From Anoplopoma fimbria (taxonomy: Eukaryota; Chordata; Actinopteri; Perciformes; Anoplopomatidae): DNA of 64,000 nucleotides. The notes beneath the pieces are model-generated. The model saw nothing but the letters and a program-made list of their open reading frames with translations, searched no databases and was not told the DNA's origin. Positions 58,340-64,000 of the stretch are shown piece after piece. The stretch covers positions 8,332,013-8,396,012 of the forward strand of contig NC_072451.1 of the NCBI RefSeq assembly GCF_027596085.1, written 5' to 3'. The position numbers and the translations under genes are program-made. Each line of letters opens with the position of its first letter. The first letter of the stretch is position 1.

Positions 58340-58700
58340 TGTTCATACTTTAGTTGAATACCCTGGAGGGGTTTGGAGTAGCCTGGAGAGGAGAGCCCAG
58401 ATTGGGCAGCGAGCCTGTTGCACCCGCCTCTTGAGACAGAGTCCCATACAACAGCGCCCAGCAGCAACATCAGGCTACCAAAATGACTGGCAACTGCTCC
58501 TGCCTCCCTCTTTCCGATAGAGGAGGGATGAGATGGAGTGACGGAAAGGCGGAAGAAGCTTTTTTTGGTCTGAGCACGTGTGCAATGTGGTCCTCCGCCA
58601 GGGGTGGCAAACACATCCACCTCAGTTTCCTGAACCGAAGAATGTGGACAGCCTTCGGACACAACAGGTGCTCAGAGGCCCACAACCAAAGACTCTCCAC
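58340..58700. other. GC-rich segment, unidentified
   Basis: This block is GC-richer than its flanks and open on both strands (plus 58483-58788; minus 58703-58470 and 58662-58336). It lacks recognisable domains. A pyrimidine-AG candidate acceptor precedes it (CTTTAG near 58353). It could be an exon or a retrogene scrap. Confidence 0.25.
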
Positions 58701-59756
58701 CATCCTCTCAGTGAAAACACAGTTTAAACATTTAGGACATTATCACATGGAGGAGAGCATCATTAAGTGTAAAGCGACATCACTTTAACAATTCACAAGG
58801 GTGACATGGCCTACTTTCTCCTTTCAAGTTCATTTTTGTCCCATAGCACTCTCTTTCCTTCATGGCTCTGTCAGGCCATTATGAACTTATCACAAGGACA
58901 CATTTTCATAAAAACAAGCCAACATGCCAGATATAATCCATACTCTTGTTGGACAGATGTTAAAGCTGAGCCAAAAGTTTTTCTAGGACACTGTGCTTTT
59001 CTGCTGGCAGGGAATCTTATCAATTCAGTGTAAAACCTCTGAACACAAAAGCTTGCATATCGTCAGATCTGGAGATCTGTCAGCCTCCTGTGTCTGTTGT
59101 GGCCATGTGATTTTGCTCTGTTGCTTCAAACTCAACGAACACTATGCATATAATTCTATACACAAATGTAGAAGCAAAGAAAATTGCTTTTAGTATTCAT
59201 ATATCTATAATTGCCTTTAAACAGAACGGTGGAATAGGGCCGCAACAAGGATTAGTCATCAGTGTGTCAAGAGGAGCCCACAATACACACTTTCTACACA
59301 CGTATGACAACACCTGACCGAGCTGGCACAAACACACAACCCTAGTGAACTTAATTATCAATATAGTGCTAGTCAGAGTGTTTCCATGACCACAGTAGGA
59401 AACTAACGTCCGTGGAGAAACTGAGATACTGCTTAACTTACTGCAAAGAAGGAAGAATAAAATAAAACATATATAATGGGTTGTGTGTCTGAATGAAGAG
59501 GTAACAAAGTGTCATAAACATGCTAATGCATAAGGACATGTTCGACTCGAGCTTTATCAGATAAGTCAGCCATGGTTGTACTGCCTCTGTGTTTGAGTAC
59601 TTGCTTGGACCAATCTTCTGCCCTTACCCTGTATGATGCACAGCTATAACCCCAAGCTACAGCCAGCAGGCTAATATTTTAGCATGCTAAAGTTTGAGTC
59701 AGATCAAATGTATTGTCCCACAACTGTTCAAAAAGATAACTAAGAAATGACCAGGG

Positions 59757-59955
59757 CAACTGTGGCTCAGCAGGTAGAGTCGTCTTCAGTCAGAGGATCA
59801 GCGATTCGATCATTTAACCCCAAATTGCTCCCGCAGGCTGCGGTGGCGCACCTTTGATGGTAGCTCCTGTCATCAGTGTATGAATGGGTGTAAATGAGTG
59901 AATGATGACATGTAGTGTTAAAGCACTTTGATTGGTCAGAAGGCAAATCCAGTTT
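59757..59955 (+). repeat. tRNA-derived SINE-like repeat
   Basis: Box A in AACTGTGGCTCAGCAGGTAG (59759), CAGAGGATCAGCGATTCGAT (box B region), CATCAGTGTATGAATGGGTG and AAAGCACTTTGATTGGTC. Same family as 46771. Confidence 0.75.
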
Positions 59956-60353
59956 ACACAAAATTGACAATGTGTGCCTCTAAATTTAAGGCTGGTGATA
60001 TGCTGTGTCTTTTATAAAGACCAACAGTGAAATTCATCTACTAACAAGTATTTTGTGTGTATTAAGGTCTTATATATATTCTTCCTCTGTTTCACGACAG
60101 TAAAAGTAGGAACCAATGGGATTGCCTTAGTTGGAAAGTATGGGGAGACGGACTGTAGTCTCTTCATTGGATTTTTATACGGCAGAAAAATGTAATTTAA
60201 TCGTTTTAAAAATACTAATTTTAAAAAGCATTTGGGTATCAATTGAGCAAGTAAAACAACAGCTAGTTCATTGGCTAATCGGATGTAGCTTTGCTAACTA
60301 ACTGGCTAACTAGCTGACTGACTGTCCACGTTGTGAGTTTAATATCTTCACAG

Positions 60354-60444
60354 GCCTTTCATGCACAGTGAAGAACTGAGAGAGAGTTACCTCCAGGCCT
60401 CCACTGAACTAGATCAATCAGATCTGCTTTGTCAACGAGAGAGA
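60354..60444 (+). CDS. Candidate internal exon, unidentified coiled-coil-like peptide
   Basis: An acceptor (AATATCTTCACAG, ending 60353) and a donor (AGA|GTAAGT at 60444/60445) bracket 91 nt. The block is open as SEELRESYLQASTELDQSDL followed by LCQRER, entering in phase 2 and leaving in phase 0. The composition is charged and helix-forming. A GA-type simple repeat starts 4 bp past the donor, and the frame reads on into it as Arg/Glu repeats, which weakens the case. It is on the same strand as the exon at 44320, but the phases (exit 1, entry 2) do not join directly. Confidence 0.3.
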
Positions 60445-60448
60445 GTAA

Positions 60449-60525
60449 GTCAAAGACACAGAGAGAGAAAGAGAGACAGAGAGAAAGAGAAAGACAGAGA
60501 GAGAGAAAGACAGAGAGAGAGAAGA
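60449..60525. repeat. (GAGA/GACA)n purine tract
   Basis: Degenerate AGAGAGACAGAGAGAAAG run. The interval 60526-61565 after it has no recognised gene. Confidence 0.9.
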
Positions 60526-61565
60526 ATTTGGATGATAGAGGATAATGATTGTAAAGAAATAGAAACGATAATCCTTCTTCACCTCTGCTTCATATCCTCT
60601 CCTCTTTGTGGTCCTTCACCATCTCTGTGTTTTTTTGATTATACAGTCAGAGTCTTTTACAACAGTTTCATGAGCATGTTCAGTTTATTTCTATGGAAAC
60701 ATTTAAATGTGGCATCCTTTCATGCAACAATAATAGTTGGGAAATAGTAATGTGCCACCAAGCACTATACAGGACATTGTATCATTGGGATCAGGAGTGA
60801 AGATTACAGAATGTGGACTAGACAGGACTGTTAATGATAAGGACCTGGTGGACACAGACATTAAACAGTAAATGATAAAAAGAGAAACTTTTCTGTCTCT
60901 TTGAAATCAATTTCCATTTCTGTTATTTAGAATTGTTTGCAGCAGTTTAAGTGAAGTTGAGGATATGTTAGTGTCAAGATAGAGACAAGATCTCACAGTC
61001 TGCCCTTTGCAGCAAAGTACTAAATGTGACAACATGAGAAGTCTATACCGTGTGTCAAACGGTGCGGGGAGAATCAAATGGACTGGAGGGATTGTTTTTC
61101 TTCATAAAGAACAGAGCATACAGACACACTGTCCTGACACGCTGAAAACTAACACTAGAGGGGAACCTAGTTCATTACTCCAAAGACCAGTATTTGACTA
61201 GTTGGGAGTGAGAATGTGCTGCTTTAATCAAGGTATGCAGTTGTCACTGACATATACTAAGCAATTTAACTAAAAGAGTTTCTGAAAAATACAGATTATA
61301 AAATCATCTGAACCGTTGCATATATTACTCATGCATGCTTTGTTAGAATTAATTTCATCAGCTCACTTGGCACTGAAGCACCACAGCAAAAATATATACA
61401 GTAACATGTTAGGGAGCAGAACAGGTGTAATGTACATCAAACTTTAAACCAATCAGACTTGGAGAATTAAACTCCTTCTTTTCTGTCGAAGAATCTTAGG
61501 GTAGCTTCCAAATCATTTATTCCAACATTTAGTGTTTATGCATTTCTGTTATAAAACAAAGCTGT

Positions 61566-61650
61566 GGGTTAAACGTAGAGCGAGTCATCCTTCAATCAGA
61601 GGATCGATCCCTGGCTCCTGCGGATGTGTCCTTGGGCAAGACATTAAATT
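61566..61650 (+). repeat. SINE-like fragment
   Basis: CAATCAGAGGATCGATCCCT near 61592 and GTGTCCTTGGGCAAGACA near 61625 are the box B and body of the window's SINE-like family; the 3' part is missing. Confidence 0.65.
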
Positions 61651-61697
61651 TAACTTGGACTATGGATGAGGGATGTAGAGACTACGTACGTATAAAT

Positions 61698-62021
61698 GGT
61701 AAATGGTAAATGGACTGTACTTGTATAGCGCTTTTCTAGTCTTCCGACCACTCAAAGCGCTTTTACATTACTAATCATTCACCCTTTCATACCCATTCAT
61801 ACACTGATGACAGGGGCTACCATGCAAGGTGCCACCTGCCCATCAGGGTCTCTCTAATCATTCACACCCATTCATACACCGATGGCACAGCCTTCGGGAG
61901 CAACTCAGGGTTAAGTGTCTTGCCCAAGGACACATCGACATGGACTGCCGGAGCCAGGGATCGAACCGCCGATCCTCTGATTGGAGGACGACCCTGCTCT
62001 CCACTGAGCCACAGCCGCCCC
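61698..62021 (-). repeat. tRNA-derived SINE-like repeat, full length with internal duplication
   Basis: On the minus strand, box A (GGCGGCTGTGGCTCAGTGGA), box B (GGTTCGATCCCTGG) and the 3' end (AAAGCGCTATACAAGTACAG) are all present. The CCATTCATACA-type segment is duplicated (about 61791 and 61868), making the copy longer than the others. It is the best-preserved copy here. Confidence 0.85.
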
Positions 62022-62040
62022 AGTATATGTCTCTGGCAGA

Positions 62041-62094
62041 GACCTGTCAATCACAAGGTAGGCCTGCCCTAAAGCATACCCTGCTTTATGGTCT
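62041..62094 (-). repeat. Dispersed repeat end, partner of 40040-40087
   Basis: GACCTGTCAATCACAAGGTA followed by CCCTAAAGCATACCCTGC; reverse-complement match to 40040-40087. Confidence 0.75.
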
Positions 62095-62129
62095 ATTTTA
62101 CTCTGAATGAACCATACCTGTGGTACCAT

Positions 62130-62243
62130 ATCTAGGGGCTGGTCCAAGTCAAAGCCAGCCCTAACTATAAACCTGAGCCAGTCCTAACTATAAACCTGAG
62201 CCAGCCCTAACTATAAACCTGAGCCAGCCCTAACTATAAGCGC
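62130..62243. repeat. 23-bp tandem repeat, about 4 units
   Basis: The 23-bp unit CCTAACTATAAACCTGAGCC plus AGC recurs almost perfectly from 62155 to 62240, at the junction with the following dispersed repeat. Confidence 0.85.
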
Positions 62244-62246
62244 TAT

Positions 62247-62465
62247 CAAAAAGGAAGGTCTTAAGCCTACTCTTAAAAGTGATGAGTGTGTCTATCTCCC
62301 CGACCGAAACTGGAACCTGGTTCCACAGAAGAGGAGCTTGATAACTGAAGGCTCTGGCTCCCATCCTACTTTTATACACTCTAGGAACCTCAAGTAACCC
62401 TGCATTGATGGAGCGCAGCTCTCTACTTGGGTAATATGGAACTATAAGCTCTTTATGCTATGATG
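62247..62465 (+). repeat. Dispersed teleost repeat fragment
   Basis: AAGGTCTTAAGCCTACTCTT, GGAACCTGGTTCCACAGAAG, AGGAGCTTGATAACTGAAGG and CTAGGAACCTCAAGTAACCC are strings I recognise from a common fish dispersed repeat. The scrap at 11740 may be the upstream part of the same family. From 62466 to 63600 no gene is supported. Confidence 0.6.
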
Positions 62466-63603
62466 GTGCCTGTAATAGTACAATTTAATTTAATTGAAAT
62501 AACTTTAATGTAATTGATACATACACGGCCATTTTATTACCACTAAATACTCAACATAAAATGTTCCTCTTGTTTTAATTCAGCATATCTTTACTGCGGC
62601 GATGATGTTTGCAATGTATTAATCATGTTTACCCAGCATAGAAAAGAGAAGGCTGTTTTAAATTAAAATATTAACAGCCAGTGTGGGTGAGGAGCAGAAG
62701 TAGAGCCTGGAACTAAAGACAGAGCTACAGCAGCCTACGCTTGAGAACAGATCCACGTATTCTCTGTGTCTGAGCAAGACACTGAACCTACAGCCATGTC
62801 ACAGCGAGCTGTCAGCAGTCTGCCTTGTTTGTGTGTAATAAAGCCATCCCTTTACCTAGACCTCCCTGTGGTGTCAGCAGGAGTTGATGGGAGATTATGG
62901 GATGTGAGGGGGAAGCTTCGGTTTAATCCACTCCACTTCAGTGAAGAAATTGAGATGTTCTTGTAGGTTAGAGGCACGCTAAAGAGGGATTTCACGCCTT
63001 CAGACATGACATGAGGAAGAGAGGTCATATTTTCAGGATTATCAGGGAGGACTGGCAACACTCCTCCATCCCCCCTCAACAGCTCCGCCACGATGTTACC
63101 GACTCATTCTACTCTGTACACTTTTCTATTTCGTCTGTATTTTTCTATATAATTATTTCTCTGTCAATTGTTTCCTCTGGTGATTTGTGTAATACATTAT
63201 TTTTGTTTAACTAAAGGTTTGATTTGTATTGGATTCAACATTGCTGTATTATCTTGATGTTTAATCTACGTTTGCCCTTCCTAAAGAGGCATGCTGTGTC
63301 CCTATTTGCTATGGAATTATCAGACAGTGCTATCCTGATCCAGTCTGAGAGAAGATTGACTCCTAATCATTTAGATCACAACCACCTGACTGAATCTGTT
63401 CGTGAATATTTATTGCTTGTTCTGCTTTGTGATATCTGTTGAATCCCAATGTTGCTCTATGAAGTTAAATTTCTAGGAGCTATCAGTTCACTGTACGTAT
63501 CTGATGTCAGATATTTGTCTTCAGTTTGTTTTCTGATACAGAACCTCTAGAAGTTCTAAGATTTGCGTGTTGGACACAGCTCCAGGATCCACCATGAGTT
63601 TTA

Positions 63604-63888
63604 TAGCTACACACTGTCAGGTAGGTGAATGTGAGGCAACAGCGAATGGACCCAATGCATACAATCCAAGCATGCAGGAACACTTCAGTGATTAATTGAT
63701 TGAGTTAAATGGCCTGGGTTGAAGGTCCGAACATTCCACCATGTATCTTAGAGTCAACAGGTGTATGGAATGGAATGGGGCAGAAAAAAAGGTGATACAG
63801 ATAAGGGTTCAGGTACAGGGTACAGGTTTATGGGTTTATGGTTCAGTTCAGGAACAGGTGGCTGGAAAGCAAAATTGACAATCTGGCA
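63604..63888. repeat. Dispersed repeat with CAGGTACAGG array
   Basis: AGGTGAATGTGAGGCAACAG at about 63623 and the GTTCAGGTACAGGGTACAGG array at about 63808, followed by AAATTGACAATCTGGCAAAG, parallel the element at 6085-6390. It may be a Gypsy LTR remnant. Confidence 0.45.
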
Positions 63889-63891
63889 AAG

Positions 63892-64000
63892 ATGGTAAAT
63901 GGACTGTACTTGTATAGCGCTTTTCTAGTCTTCCGACCACTCAAAGCCCTTTTTACCTTACATATCATTCACCCATTCACACCCATTCATACACTGATGA
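63892..64000 (-). repeat. SINE-like repeat, cut by the window edge
   Basis: GGTAAATGGACTGTACTTGT and then ATAGCGCTTTTCTAGTCTTC are the minus-orientated 3' end of the same family as 61698-62021; it continues past the window. Confidence 0.8.

Overview
This window looks like ordinary nuclear DNA of a ray-finned fish, most likely a percomorph teleost. It is AT-rich, intron-containing and crowded with microsatellites, minisatellites and old transposon fragments. The marker families are L2/CR1-type LINE fragments, a tRNA-derived SINE-like repeat, hAT MITEs of the CAGTGGTGGAA type, a PIF/Harbinger relic, a hAT transposase relic and a Ty3/Gypsy relic. One gene belongs to the bloodthirsty-related TRIM family, which is expanded in teleosts. 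Species cannot be fixed from the sequence alone.

Layout. At the left edge, three small phase-compatible exons on the minus strand (1260 down to 279) encode a P2X7 C-terminal-like Cys-rich domain. From 1.3 to 6.4 kb there are repeats: a dispersed element, a SINE-like copy, a pair of about 219-bp direct repeats and a LINE 3' end. From 6646 to 9897 (plus) lie the last two coding exons of a type II classical cadherin: membrane-proximal ectodomain and transmembrane segment, then the whole cytoplasmic tail, with a hAT MITE in the intron between them. From 11 to 24 kb there are no recognised genes. This stretch holds a 1.05-kb minisatellite with a 264-bp higher-order repeat, a second minisatellite, a degenerate LINE endonuclease/RT copy and a perfect 20-bp hairpin.

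From 25015 to 26655 (minus) lies the one complete gene body: a 546-aa RING, B-box, coiled-coil, PRY/SPRY protein of the bloodthirsty/TRIM39-like type in a single coding exon, with a probable upstream 5' UTR exon. From 27.8 to 31.3 kb there are Harbinger, LINE and hAT relics. From 36.6 to 39.4 kb there is a 5' LTR plus a deleted gag-pol of a Ty3/Gypsy retrotransposon (minus). At 44320-44581 (plus) is a probable first coding exon, with a clean donor, of a gene I could not name. The remainder to 64 kb is intronic or intergenic sequence with SINE, LINE and simple repeats and two orphan exon-like blocks (48630-48810 minus, 60354-60444 plus).

The genes do not form a pathway or operon: they are independent vertebrate loci separated by repeats. 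I did not find an unmistakable new biological system. The observations most worth checking are the small spliced P2X7-C-like gene, the unusually long cadherin tail with a divergent C-terminus, the unassigned exons with good splice sites, and the higher-order minisatellite.
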